A stretch of 64,000 nt of DNA from Blastomussa wellsi (taxonomy: Eukaryota; Cnidaria; Anthozoa; Scleractinia; Plerogyridae). The stretch lies in contig OX393561.1 in the NCBI GenBank assembly GCA_947652115.1, positions 27,434,315-27,498,314 of the forward strand, in the 5' to 3' direction. Below the pieces are notes generated by a model that was not told where the DNA came from, did not search any database, and saw only the letters and a list, made by a program, of their open reading frames with translations. The stretch's first letter is position 1. Each line of letters opens with the position of its first letter. Shown one piece after another: positions 48,653 through 59,267 of the stretch. The translations under genes and the position numbers were made by a program.

Positions 48653-48825
48653 GTCAAGCTGCAGAGATTGTCGAAGAAGCTTCTAAGTTAGAGAGGAAAG
48701 TAGAAAAAGCGAAATTAAATTGCTTCAGTTTATCGATCGTGCGTGTTTTGTTTTTACTCGCGGCGTATAAAATCCCTATCATAAAGCGAATAAAGAAGCC
48801 TAAGCCATGCATTATACTGTCATAA
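48571..48825 (+). CDS. Short ORF with helical segment, unknown
   Basis: 84 codons. The plausible internal start, MAANIFYEEIPDKIM at about 48607, is followed by a charged helix (EIVEEASKLERKVEKAK) and one hydrophobic segment (LSIVRVLFLLAAYKI). The C-terminal codons overlap a hairpin MITE. No domain recognised; probably not a gene. Confidence 0.2.
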   Translation: MRQLYSRENSQGMAANIFYEEIPDKIMSQAAEIVEEASKLERKVEKAKLNCFSLSIVRVLFLLAAYKIPIIKRIKKPKPCIILS

Positions 48826-48925
48826 AACACTCCGGACATTTGTGAACACTCGAGAAATGTACATTTCCCTCGTGTTCTCAAATGCCCGTCGTGTTTGTAC
48901 GGTACATGGCTTAGGCTTCTTTATT
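48789..48925. mobile_element. 137-bp hairpin MITE
   Basis: AATAAAGAAGCCTAAGCCAT is perfectly inverted at the right end (ending 48925). Inner segments GGACATTTG / CAAATGCCC and GAACACTCGAG / CTCGTGTTC pair further. Duplicate at 54432-54568. Confidence 0.75.
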
Positions 48926-49413
48926 TGTTAATTACTAACCACTGTAATTACACTTCTATTAGGTAATACCATGTACTTATATGGGAATACTGAAATAAAT
49001 TGCTGTTGTTCGATACATTCTCGTTGCCATCGGAAACGTCAAAGTTTTGACGTCGAAACTTTGTGTGGAAACTTGCGTGGTGTCGCGCTCAAAGCGTAGT
49101 ATGTCTGCTGCCTGATGACAGCAATAAAGTACCGATATAACGCACGCTCTGATTGGTTGCAAGAGCGTGCTTTATCAGAGTGCAAAGCACACATTTGAAA
49201 AATGGCAGCCCAATTAATGATTTGGCTTCGACATTTTGACAAACACACACACCCACACACAACCGATCTATTTGTCTGCGATAAACAACAGTAGTACGTA
49301 ATTACAAGAAACTGATATCTTTCCGACAAATTGCAGACGAAAATATGGTTGTCAAGTAGCGAATTAAATAAGATTTCTTAACCTGTAAAGTGCTTTGATA
49401 AACGACACTTATT
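48926..49413. other. Non-coding, with a small inverted repeat
   Basis: CGCACGCTCTGATTGGTTGC and AGAGCGTGC at 49140-49170 pair. A CA-rich patch lies near 49240-49260. No gene. Confidence 0.45.
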
Positions 49414-49713
49414 TTGTCGGAAACCTTACATGGAACAGCTCCATCTAATATTCAAGATCTATTCCAAGATATATCTAATATTCATTCTTACAATACACGT
49501 TCTTCTGCCTCTAATAACTTCTATACCAAACCTTCTAGGCTATCCATTCAAGCAAATTATCTCTCTCGAATAGCAGTAGTAAAATTGTGGAATGAAATAC
49601 TTCAAGCATTAAGAAATATTTCCAAAAAACCGTTTAAAAGAAAACTCAAGCAAGTTTTATTCAACATTTTAGGTTCAGAAGACTCTTCGATAAATTTATC
49701 TGAGATTATATAA
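49414..49713 (+). pseudogene. LINE C-terminal fragment
   Basis: HGTAPSNIQDLFQDISNIHS and YNTRSS, then SRIAVVKLWNEI and LKQVLFNIL, match the extreme C-terminus of CR1-like LINE polyproteins. It ends with a stop after SEII. The N-terminal ~4 residues are not homologous, so the ATG is fortuitous. Duplicate at 55057-55356. Confidence 0.65.
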
Positions 49714-50300
49714 TTGTTAAGTTCTGGAAATACTTCTTCTGATCTGTCCTCTTCCAACTAACATTATTATCAATATACGCGGCCAAATGAATCCGGCCTC
49801 GTCAAAAAAGGCGCTACGCGGGCCCCAAACGACTCCAGGCGGGCCGATTTTTCATTAACGGCCCTGAAACTGATTGGTTCACGCACCATCAACCGATGAA
49901 TTTAAACCAATCAGATTATGTTTAGACCGTTTAACGTGGGAAAACCATCGAGGTGCGCACGAGCAAAGTTCAGTTTGACCACAGGCAGCCCAAGCTCACA
50001 TTGTGATCAGGATCATATTGCATAATAGCTGTCATGGTAAAAATATAAGAGTTTGTATGGGAATATTTTACAACACCTTTTAGCAAACCGAAATACTGCC
50101 AAATCTTAAATAAAATTGCCTTACCTTACTTTCATTGTGTTTTTATTCTTGTCTGAACGCTTATTTTGCCGATTCTTGGCCATTTAGGCGAGTTATCGCT
50201 TTCTGGGTTCCCCACTACAAAGAAAAGAACAAGGCTGCACACTCCAGTTCGGAACGCCCGACGAGCCAAGCTAAAAATCCCAGCTTAAAATGGTCAAATA
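49714..50300. other. Non-coding repeat debris
   Basis: GGGCC-rich inverted phrases (GCGGGCCCC, GGCGGGCC) at 49815-49865 and two CCAATCAG boxes near 49870-49920. No gene recognised. Confidence 0.4.
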
Positions 50301-50796
50301 GCCTCAAATCCATCGCGATTTCCAAGAAGAGATGTTCTAGTTTCATTTTCACTCAACAACAACTCAGTCCAGGCTCTGTCATCGATGTCAAGCGGCTGTT
50401 TGCTTTCAAATATCCAAGGTAAAAAGATCTCCATTGTGCCTGTACACGCTCGTCACGACACACGACCGTTAAAAAACTCCTTGGTAACCCCGCCTCGATA
50501 ATCGTCCTGAGGGGACCAGGGGAGTAACACAAAACTTGTTGAGAGCAATTGACGGTGTGGTTTATGGTGTGGTACTCCGGTGAGGTATAGTTTGTTAATG
50601 AGGCGGGGTTACCAAGAAATTTTTTAACGGTCGTGTGTCGTGACGAGCGTGTACAGGCACAATGGCGATCTTTTTACCATGGATTTTTTTAAAGCAAACG
50701 GCCGCTTCGCATCGATGACAGAGCCTGGACTGAGTTGTTGTTGAGTGAAAATGAAACTTGAACATCTCTTTTTGGAATTCGCGATGGATTTGAGGC
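50301..50796. repeat. Foldback element with 196-bp arms
   Basis: Arms at 50301-50496 and 50601-50796, each 196 bp and complementary with few mismatches, around a 104-bp loop. The outer ends read GCCTCAAATCCATCGCGATT and complement. Duplicate at 55944-56439. Confidence 0.88.
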
Positions 50797-51070
50797 CGGA
50801 GATAACTGGTAGAACGTTAAATACCTGATAAAAAAATTGAAAGAGAAAATATTTTGCTTCATTGAAAAAGCAATTTTTCATTGAAGTGATAAACAAGGTA
50901 ATTTAATTATCGAATAGTCACGGAATAGCATGTTCTTATAAATCGTATTGATTTATCTAGGGCTGTTCCAATTAAAAAAAAATAAAAAATAGAAATCAAA
51001 GAATTTAAAAGTAATTAAAAGAATAGTTAAATAACCTAGAAATAAATAGAAATTTAACAACTAAAAATAA
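50797..51070 (-). repeat. GGATGTTACT-family flank: unoccupied paralogue of the foldback site
   Basis: Its reverse complement reads CACTTCAATGAAAAATTGCT, TTTTCAATGAAGCAAAATAT and TTTCTCTTTCAATTTTTTTA without interruption. At 16.85-19.94 kb the same sequence is split by the 3034-bp foldback element. Confidence 0.75.
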
Positions 51071-52948
51071 TGCAAACTGGCTGTTTTTCGGTGTTGGGGG
51101 GCTTTCGAAATAGGCATATCTACGGTGGGATCAGGTGGTACGATTTTCCCACCAGCTATACTACTCTTCCAATCCCATCCCACTACCTCAAAGATAGAGT
51201 TCGAGTTTGGCGTCAGAGAGCCATTGCATTGCGTGGATAAATAAAGTTATTGATTGATATTGATTGATTGATTTCTGAGAGGGCCGTATACAAACGGTAA
51301 TACAGTGTCTCTGCTGGAGGGACGTTAGTCGATTCCAAGTGGACGCTATCTAATAAATAAATACAAGACTGTTTGACCGCGATTCTCAGTCGTAAACTGC
51401 CTGACTCATGCACCACGTTGCGAATCTTACTTGCTTTCTTTACCTTATTGCCCAACAATCAGGTGTCATTTGCTATTTGCGTGCTTCCCTTTTCTCTGAG
51501 AGGTTTTCCCGTCCTCCATTTTGTATTTTTATGTGGAAAACCGCTGAAAACTCGTTCCCAGACTCCGGTTCCCGGTTCCCCGTTACCACTTTGGGTAACA
51601 TCCTTTTACATCAGATATTTAACGTTCTACCAGTTATTCCCGGCCTTGCAAAAGAGAAACACATCTTTTAATAAGTTGTCGAAAATCAAACGTATCATAT
51701 TACATAGGTTTGCGAGAGAAAAACAAAAGTATCAAGTTACAAACGTTTGCAGGAAACAAACAAAAGTATCAAGTGCAAACGTTGACAATCACGCTTGCTG
51801 CTTGAATGCCTTATTCCAATTAAAATAAACTAAGATTGACGTCAAAACCACGGTTTAAATTAAAAAGCTGTTTTGACTACAACTTCTGAGAAACGATTTC
51901 TATCTTGCCGTGGAAGACGTCACTGTAGTATCAGGAGTAAGATAAATATACTTGAAATTGTGTTGTTGAGAAAGTGGGGTCTTTACGTTTTTGTGTCCAG
52001 AATAAAAGACAAGTGCACATATACACTGCTTAGATCATGAAAAGCCCTCTAGTCTCTACCCTAAACAAAACATATTACACTATGTATATATATACACAAA
52101 GTTGTGTATTGGGCATTAAAAATATTTAAGAAAGTCAAGTAAAAAAGTAAGCAAAATATCTAAAGTTTCTGTCTGCTCATATTTGGCAAAACAAATAGTA
52201 TAATTATAACCGAAGTCACTACAAGCTGGGAGTGGGCGGGGGGATAGGAGGCCTGCAGGAGTTCTCTTCCTGCAAAGCCTTAAAATGTTGTAAGCTATAC
52301 AAAATCATTATTGTCTAGCTACATGTTTTCAGAATGCCATTCTTTAGAATCATTTAATATTACGTCATGACAATATTCTCATGTTTTTCAAATAGAAAAA
52401 TTTACCTCCATTACTGCTTGTGGCAAGCTAACGAGTTTGGATACAGTGCGAGCCAGCAAGCCAGAAATCCCTGATCCCAATAACTGCAAGCTACCTAAGG
52501 AACTGTGGGCTAACTGCGTGCTAACCAATGTGTAATTTAGGCTTGCATGACTCCTATGACTTGCGAGCCTTATGAACCGAGCAAGCAAGAAATCCCTTAT
52601 CCCATTATAAGGGCTAACCGCAAGCTACCTAAGCTAACTGTAGACTAACCGGTGTGTTGTTTAGGCTAACCAGAGTGTTATTTAGGCTCATCAAAGTGTT
52701 ATTTTAATAGGCTAACCAGAGTGGCTCGCTGGCTTGCAGATTATCCGGAATGGTTGCAGTTTTGCTGGGATTTTGTAAAGCCCCCCCAGGAATGATGAAA
52801 TAGCTTTGCAACATTTTTATTTCTTGCTCGCAGCAGTGCAAGAATTTTTTTGCTATTTCATTTGTGCTGCGTGCAATTTTTTTCTTCCAACAAGCGCTTG
52901 CAGGAAATTTTTTTTCAAAATCACCCACTTCCCCCCCACCCCGGTCGG

Positions 52949-53287
52949 CCCCTAAAGAACTTTCCCAGGAGTTGGTCAAGTTCTTCCGGTGGTAAGTCCA
53001 AAATCTGAACAGTTGTCTTGTATTATGTCGCCAAGAAAACGGTAAAAACATTTCATATCACTTGAGGTTTTTTTCACAGTGTTTTCTCTTTTCTGTTCTA
53101 GAATAAACTTTTGTAATTCCTCTTGACTGTTACCGAAATTTTCGTCTTTGCGAGTGATGACTTTGCTCATGTTGTTTTGCTCAGTTTTGGCCTGTTCTTC
53201 GTCATTTTGATAATAAAACTCGCTAGCGCTATGGCCCTCTTCGTCTCTCATACTAAAGAGGTATCTGTATGCTAGTTTTTCTTTCAA
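52949..53287 (-). pseudogene. Tyrosine-recombinase-like fragment, duplicate
   Basis: Same sequence and same frameshift as 47306-47644. Confidence 0.45.
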
Positions 53288-54016
53288 TTATTGAAAATAT
53301 AGATGTACTTTGTCCATATTTTTTGTTGTTTTCGCCCACGCGCTCACAACTTAACAGAGCCGTAGGGCCGAGAAAAATCTTCATAATGTCCGGTCGTTAC
53401 AAGAGAATCTTGCCCGCTCAGCAGCCAATCAGAGCGCGCTTACTATTGTAGCCATATAATAACTAGCTCTTATTAACCGAGCAGGATGTCTGTATAGGAG
53501 AATATCTTGACCAAGGTCGTGAGTACAGACACTTAAATACCCCTGCAATACCCCCCAAAAGAAGATTAATAAGTGTTTGCTTTTGTAGTTCACTTTATTT
53601 GTGTCATGCCTCTGGTTAATCTTAGACATTGAGATCTGCCACAAAGGAATCTTACATGGAGTTATCTGTTTGTCATTTTTCAAGCAGGTTCCTTAAAGCC
53701 ATATTGATTCAATCATATTCTTCCACTATCCTGAATCCATATAGTGGAAATTACTTCAGAGGGTAGCTAATATTCGTGTATAAGACACCAGAAATCCTAT
53801 GAAGGCCTGCCCTGCACCCCAGAGAAATGCGGCATAACGAGGCATGGTGAAATGTGCTGTTCGATACACTGCTCCTATTGTAGCACCTGGATAAGACAAA
53901 CAAACAAAATTCACTATTTCAGATTGTTGGATTAATAGAAAACAAGGCTCTCAAAACACTTTTTCAAGTACAGTAATCTTTGAAACAATTCAGGGACTGG
54001 AGAGCTATGGGACTGG

Positions 54017-54295
54017 GTGGGCTACAAACACGTTTTAGGAGTGAATAAACAATGCCCAAATGTAGCCTGTAGAAATGAACTTGGTCGATTACCACTAAAA
54101 GAGCTAGCTGATTTAAATGTTTTACAATTTTGGATTCACTTAGAAAATCAATCAGAAAATAGTACCGCCAGACCCATGTTTTATCAGAGTATAAACATAG
54201 GAAAAGCGTTTTTTTGCGTCAGCTTTACTCTCGTGAAAATTCGCAAGGGATGGCGGCGAACATTTTCTATGAAGAAATTCCGGACAAAATTATGA
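54017..54295 (+). pseudogene. LINE RT C-terminal fragment, duplicate
   Basis: Same as 48374-48652; encodes CRNELGRLPLKELADLN. Confidence 0.6.
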
Positions 54296-55056
54296 GTCAA
54301 GCTGCAGAGATTGTCGAAGAAGCTTCTAAGTTAGAGAGGAAAGTAGAAAAAGCGAAATTAAATTGCTTCAGTTTATCGATCGTGCGTGTTTTGTTTTTAC
54401 TCGCGGCGTATAAAATCCCTATCATAAAGCGAATAAAGAAGCCTAAGCCATGCATTATACTGTCATAAAACACTCCGGACATTTGTGAACACTCGAGAAA
54501 TGTACATTTCCCTCGTGTTCTCAAATGCCCGTCGTGTTTGTACGGTACATGGCTTAGGCTTCTTTATTTGTTAATTACTAACCACTGTAATTACACTTCT
54601 ATTAGGTAATACCATGTACTTATATGGAAATACTGAAATAAATTGCTGTTGTTCGATACATTCTCGTTGCCATCGGAAACGTCAAAGTTTTGACGTCGAA
54701 ACTTTGTGTGGAAACTTGCGTGGTGTCGCGCTCAAAGCGTAGTATGTCTGCTGCCTGATGACAGCAATAAAGTACCGATATAACGCACGCTCTGATTGGT
54801 TGCAAGAGCGTGCTTTATCAGAGTGCAAAGCACACATTTGAAAAATGGCAGCCCAATTAATGATTTGGCTTCGACATTTTGACAAACACACACACCCACA
54901 CACAACCGATCTATTTGTCTGCGATAAACAACAGTAGTACGTAATTACAAGAAACTGATATCTTTCCGACAAATTGCAGACGAAAATATGGTTGTCAAGT
55001 AGCGAATTAAATAAGATTTCTTAACCTGTAAAGTGCTTTGATAAACGACACTTATT

Positions 55057-55356
55057 TTGTCGGAAACCTTACATGGAACAGCTCCATCTAATATTCAAGA
55101 TCTATTCCAAGATATATCTAATATTCATTCTTACAATACACGTTCTTCTGCCTCTAATAACTTCTATACCAAACCTTCTAGGCTATCCATTCAAGCAAAT
55201 TATCTCTCTCGAATAGCAGTAGTAAAATTGTGGAATGAAATACTTCAAGCATTAAGAAATATTTCCAAAAAACCGTTTAAAAGAAAACTCAAGCAAGTTT
55301 TATTCAACATTTTAGGTTCAGAAGACTCTTCGATAAATTTATCTGAGATTATATAA
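55057..55356 (+). pseudogene. LINE C-terminal fragment, duplicate
   Basis: Same as 49414-49713. Confidence 0.65.
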
Positions 55357-55943
55357 TTGTTAAGTTCTGGAAATACTTCTTCTGATCTGTCCTCTTCCAA
55401 CTAACATTATTATCAATATACGCGGCCAAATGAATCCGGCCTCGTCAAAAAAGGCGCTACGCGGGCCCCAAACGACTCCAGGCGGGCCGATTTTTCATTA
55501 ACGGCCCTGAAACTGATTGGTTCACGCACCATCAACCGATGAATTTAAACCAATCAGATTATGTTTAGACCGTTTAACGTGGGAAAACCATCGAGGTGCG
55601 CACGAGCAAAGTTCAGTTTGACCACAGGCAGCCCAAGCTCACATTGTGATCAGGATCATATTGCATAATAGCTGTCATGGTAAAAATATAAGAGTTTGTA
55701 TGGGAATATTTTACAACACCTTTTAGCAAACCGAAATACTGCCAAATCTTAAATAAAATTGCCTTACCTTACTTTCATTGTGTTTTTATTCTTGTCTGAA
55801 CGCTTATTTTGCCGATTCTTGGCCATTTAGGCGAGTTATCGCTTTCTGGGTTCCCCACTACAAAGAAAAGAACAAGGCTGCACACTCCAGTTCGGAACGC
55901 CCGACGAGCCAAGCTAAAAATCCCAGCTTAAAATGGTCAAATA

Positions 55944-56439
55944 GCCTCAAATCCATCGCGATTTCCAAGAAGAGATGTTCTAGTTTCATTTTAACTCAAC
56001 AACAACTCAGTCCAGGCTCTGTCATCGATGTCAAGCGGCTGTTTGCTTTCAAATATCCAAGGTAAAAAGATCTCCATTGTGCCTGTACACGCTCGTCACG
56101 ACACACGACCGTTAAAAAACTCCTTGGTAACCCCGCCTCGATAATCGTCCTGAGGGGACCAGGGGAGTAACACAAAACTTGTTGAGAGCAATTGACGGTG
56201 TGGTTTATGGTGTGGTACTCCGGTGAGGTATAGTTTGTTAATGAGGCGGGGTTACCAAGAAATTTTTTAACGGTCGTGTGTCGTGACGAGCGTGTACAGG
56301 CACAATGGCGATCTTTTTACCATGGATTTTTTTAAAGCAAACGGCCGCTTCGCATCGATGACAGAGCCTGGACTGAGTTGTTGTTGAGTGAAAATGAAAC
56401 TTGAACATCTCTTTTTGGAATTCGCGATGGATTTGAGGC
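55944..56439. repeat. Foldback element with 196-bp arms, duplicate
   Basis: Same structure as 50301-50796; one arm carries the C-to-A change at 55993. Confidence 0.88.
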
Positions 56440-56713
56440 CGGAGATAACTGGTAGAACGTTAAATACCTGATAAAAAAATTGAAAGAGAAAATATTTTGC
56501 TTCATTGAAAAAGCAATTTTTCATTGAAGTGATAAACAAGGTAATTTAATTATCGAATAGTCACGGAATAGCATGTTCTTATAAATCGTATTGATTTATC
56601 TAGGGCTGTTCCAATTAAAAAAAAATAAAAAATAGAAATCAAAGAATTTAAAAGTAATTAAAAGAATAGTTAAATAACCTAGAAATAAATAGAAATTTAA
56701 CAACTAAAAATAA

Positions 56714-57235
56714 TACTTATTAAAAATTCACACCGCCTGAAGTGGGCTGTTCATATCGCGTATATTTCATTCAGTTTAAATGATATATTTAACTCACGAT
56801 TTTCATAGTTAGCAGTTTACTTTTACGAAAAATAAGTAAAGAACAGTCCAGTTCTGACCATGTCTAGAAAATGTGCGAAATGACACCTTCGGTCTTCTTG
56901 GAAAGCCGTGTTGCCTCGAAACAAACTCAAGCTCTGCTTTCCAAAAATATACTGCCCATGTAAATTAACCATTGAACCATTCAACATGTCAACTGTGTCC
57001 TAAAGTTCTCGCAAAGTTCAAACTAAAACCTTGAAAAATATTCAGCACTGAAAACTAGTAAGATAAAATAGTAAGATTCACAAATAAACAAATACATGCA
57101 CAGGGAAAGTTGCACTTTTAGAAAACAAATTGTAAAAATAAAATATTTTCCCAAAAAAGTCATTGAAGTGCACAGCGCCGCTTGTCTCGCCAATTCCACG
57201 TACAACTGCGGCCATGTATTTTCCGGCTTCTTTAA
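56714..57235. other. Non-coding spacer
   Basis: AT-rich, with no recognisable gene or repeat. It begins directly at the end of the tandem duplication. Confidence 0.45.
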
Positions 57236-57825
57236 AACAGGGAATGAGGAATCGGGGAATGGGGAATGTGCTGGGGAATCTTTAAAAGCAGGAATCTTTA
57301 AAACGGGGAATCTTTAAAAATCTTTAAAACGGGAGAATCTTTAAAGGCGGGAATCTTTAAAAGCGGGAATCTTTAAAACGGGGAATCTTTAAAGTGGGCA
57401 ATCTTTAAAAGCAGGAATCTTTAAAACGTGGAATCTTTAAAAGCGGGAATCTTTAAAAGCGGGAATCTTTTAAAGCGGGAATCTTTAAAACGGGGAATCT
57501 TTAAAAGCGGGAATCTTTAAAAGGGAGAATCTTTAAAAGCGGGAATCTTTGAAACGGGGAATCTTTAAAATCGGGAATCTTTAAAAGCGGGAATCTTTAA
57601 AATGAGGAATCTTTAAAAGCCAGAATCTTTAAAACGGGGAATCCTTAAAACGGGGAATCTTTAAAAGCGGGAATCTTTAAAATGGAGAATCTTTAAAAGC
57701 GGGAATCTTTGAAACGGGGAATCTTTAAAATCGGGAATCTTTAAAAGCGGGAATCTTTAAAAGCGGGAATCTTTAAAATGAGGAATCTTTAAAAGCCAGA
57801 ATCTTTAAAAGCGGGAATCTTTAAT
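57236..57825 (+). repeat. 16-17-bp satellite array, left arm of second satellite-armed structure
   Basis: About 35 units of GGGAATCTTTAAAAGC with variants (AAAACG, AAATGA, AAAGTG). The first 60 bp are transitional GGGGAAT-rich sequence. The inverse array follows at 58912-59058 and, beyond the Gypsy insertion, 63647-63737. Confidence 0.95.
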
Positions 57826-58911
57826 CTAATAATCATTTAGATTTTGAACGTCGGAAAACAGCTTAAGATGGGCAGTATTGATTTACCTAAGCGTCAGGAA
57901 AGCAGTGGCGCAAACAATCGCGCACGATAGTGATAGACATCTTTACAGATCTTTAGCTTCGTACATAAATTGTCCTTTCTTCGCCACATCGTCGACAGGT
58001 TCGCCAGCATTTTGAGAGTATTCAGCTGTTCTGAAAACGACACCAAACGAGCCCATAACATCTTGTCTCCCAAGTTCATACCACTTAAAATGTGACAGAC
58101 CTTGGAACTTTGCGACCTTTCATTTTCGCAAAATAAATGGAAGAGGAACTTTGAATTCTAATTCTTCTCCACCCGACGGCATGGCGCAATTATACTGAAC
58201 AAATTCCCGCCAAAATCTCTAACTTGGACGAGAGAATTTCTCTAGAAAGCATTGCAAAAACAGGCGTGAAACTCTAAATTCTCCTTACCCTCGATTTCAT
58301 TGATACGCGGCCCTGTCCCACGAGCTGGCCATTCGCTTTCTTTATTCTGGCATGCATTCATGTGGTTTCCCGGTTCGGCCGTAAAGAGCTGCCATTCATT
58401 CTTTTGCAACTCAAAAATTATTTAACTGGAGTTGAAAGTTCCTCAATAGAAGTGAATCTATATCGAATTGTTTCATCTCATGGAGCTTAAACATCTACTA
58501 ACCGAAGCAAAAACACGAATAAAATAAACCAACCTCGGGTTGTCAACAAATTAATTGAACACCTCACCAGGCATATGCGATCAGTGAATGCGATCTTGTC
58601 GCGGCTTCTTGGTGAAAACGGTCACAAATAACAAGTCGGAATAAAATGTAGGTTACATGTAAAATTCATGAGCGAATGACAAACCTGTATTGTCGTTTTT
58701 CTCCTTTCATCGTCAAGTATCGTCGAGGGGTTTTCAAATGGCAACTGAGGAATATGTAGAACAAAAGGCCATCTAGCGAAAGCGTGTGAAAAGAAATATT
58801 TATTTTGGCGAGCGAAACAAGCTGAGCGTTAAAATTTTGTTTCGCAAATTTCCCAATGGGGATTACGGATAGCATGTTCGTAGGCCATAAGAATTGAAAA
58901 CTGTCCCTCCT
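57826..58911. other. Centre of the second satellite-armed structure
   Basis: About 1.1 kb between the inverted arrays. A minus-strand ORF (57894-58079) encodes DKMLWARLVSFSEQLNTLKM but has no recognisable domain. No transposase is seen. Confidence 0.5.
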
Positions 58912-59063
58912 TTTAAAGATTCCCGCTTATAAAGATTCCCCGTTTTAAAGATGCCCGCTTTTAAAGATTCCCCGTTTTACAGATTCCCGCTGTTAAAGAT
59001 TCCCCGTTTTAAAGATTCCCAATTTGAAAGATTCCTCATTTTAAAGATTCCCACTTTGAAGGG
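58912..59063 (-). repeat. 16-17-bp satellite array, right arm, proximal part
   Basis: Units of AAAGATTCCCGCTTTT, inverted relative to 57236-57825. It is interrupted by Gypsy 2 after AAGGG at 59059-59063. Confidence 0.92.
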
Positions 59064-59226
59064 TGTGACAATATGCGTGACATTATGTTGCAACGCTGCT
59101 GAGTTAGAGTGCGGGCTCACAAGTAATGTAGTTTTCCTGAGTCGATGCGGTCCTCATGGCCGACATTAAAGTTGAGTTGAGTTTATGCTGTTCTTGTCGT
59201 TCCTTGAAGTCGTAAGGATTGTCACA
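59064..59226 (+). repeat. 5' LTR of Gypsy 2
   Basis: 163 bp. It starts and ends with inverted TGTGACA/TGTCACA. Confidence 0.93.
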
Positions 59227-59239
59227 TGGTGTCAGAAGT
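59227..59239 (+). promoter_or_regulatory. Primer-binding site of Gypsy 2, tRNA-Leu
   Basis: TGGTGTCAGAAGT immediately follows the LTR; it is complementary over 13 bases to the 3' end (ACTTCTGACA plus CCA) of a metazoan tRNA-Leu as I recall it. Confidence 0.75.
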
Positions 59240-59267
59240 AGCGGATAGTTGGATTTAACTGTTACTT

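Larger units (their letters stand above)
45428..51070. repeat. 5643-bp tandem duplication, copy 1
   Basis: Every feature recurs exactly 5643 bp downstream. Start: TGCAAACTGGCTG at 45428 and 51071; end: CAACTAAAAATAA at 51058-51070 and 56701-56713. I noticed three substitutions between copies (48082 G/A, 48985 G/A, 50350 C/A at the corresponding copy 2 positions) and no indels. It contains only repeat debris. Confidence 0.95.
51071..56713. repeat. 5643-bp tandem duplication, copy 2
   Basis: Adjacent head-to-tail copy of 45428-51070. The junction is AAAAATAA|TGCAAACTGG. Because the unit begins inside a foldback element, this copy lacks that element's left arm. Confidence 0.95.
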
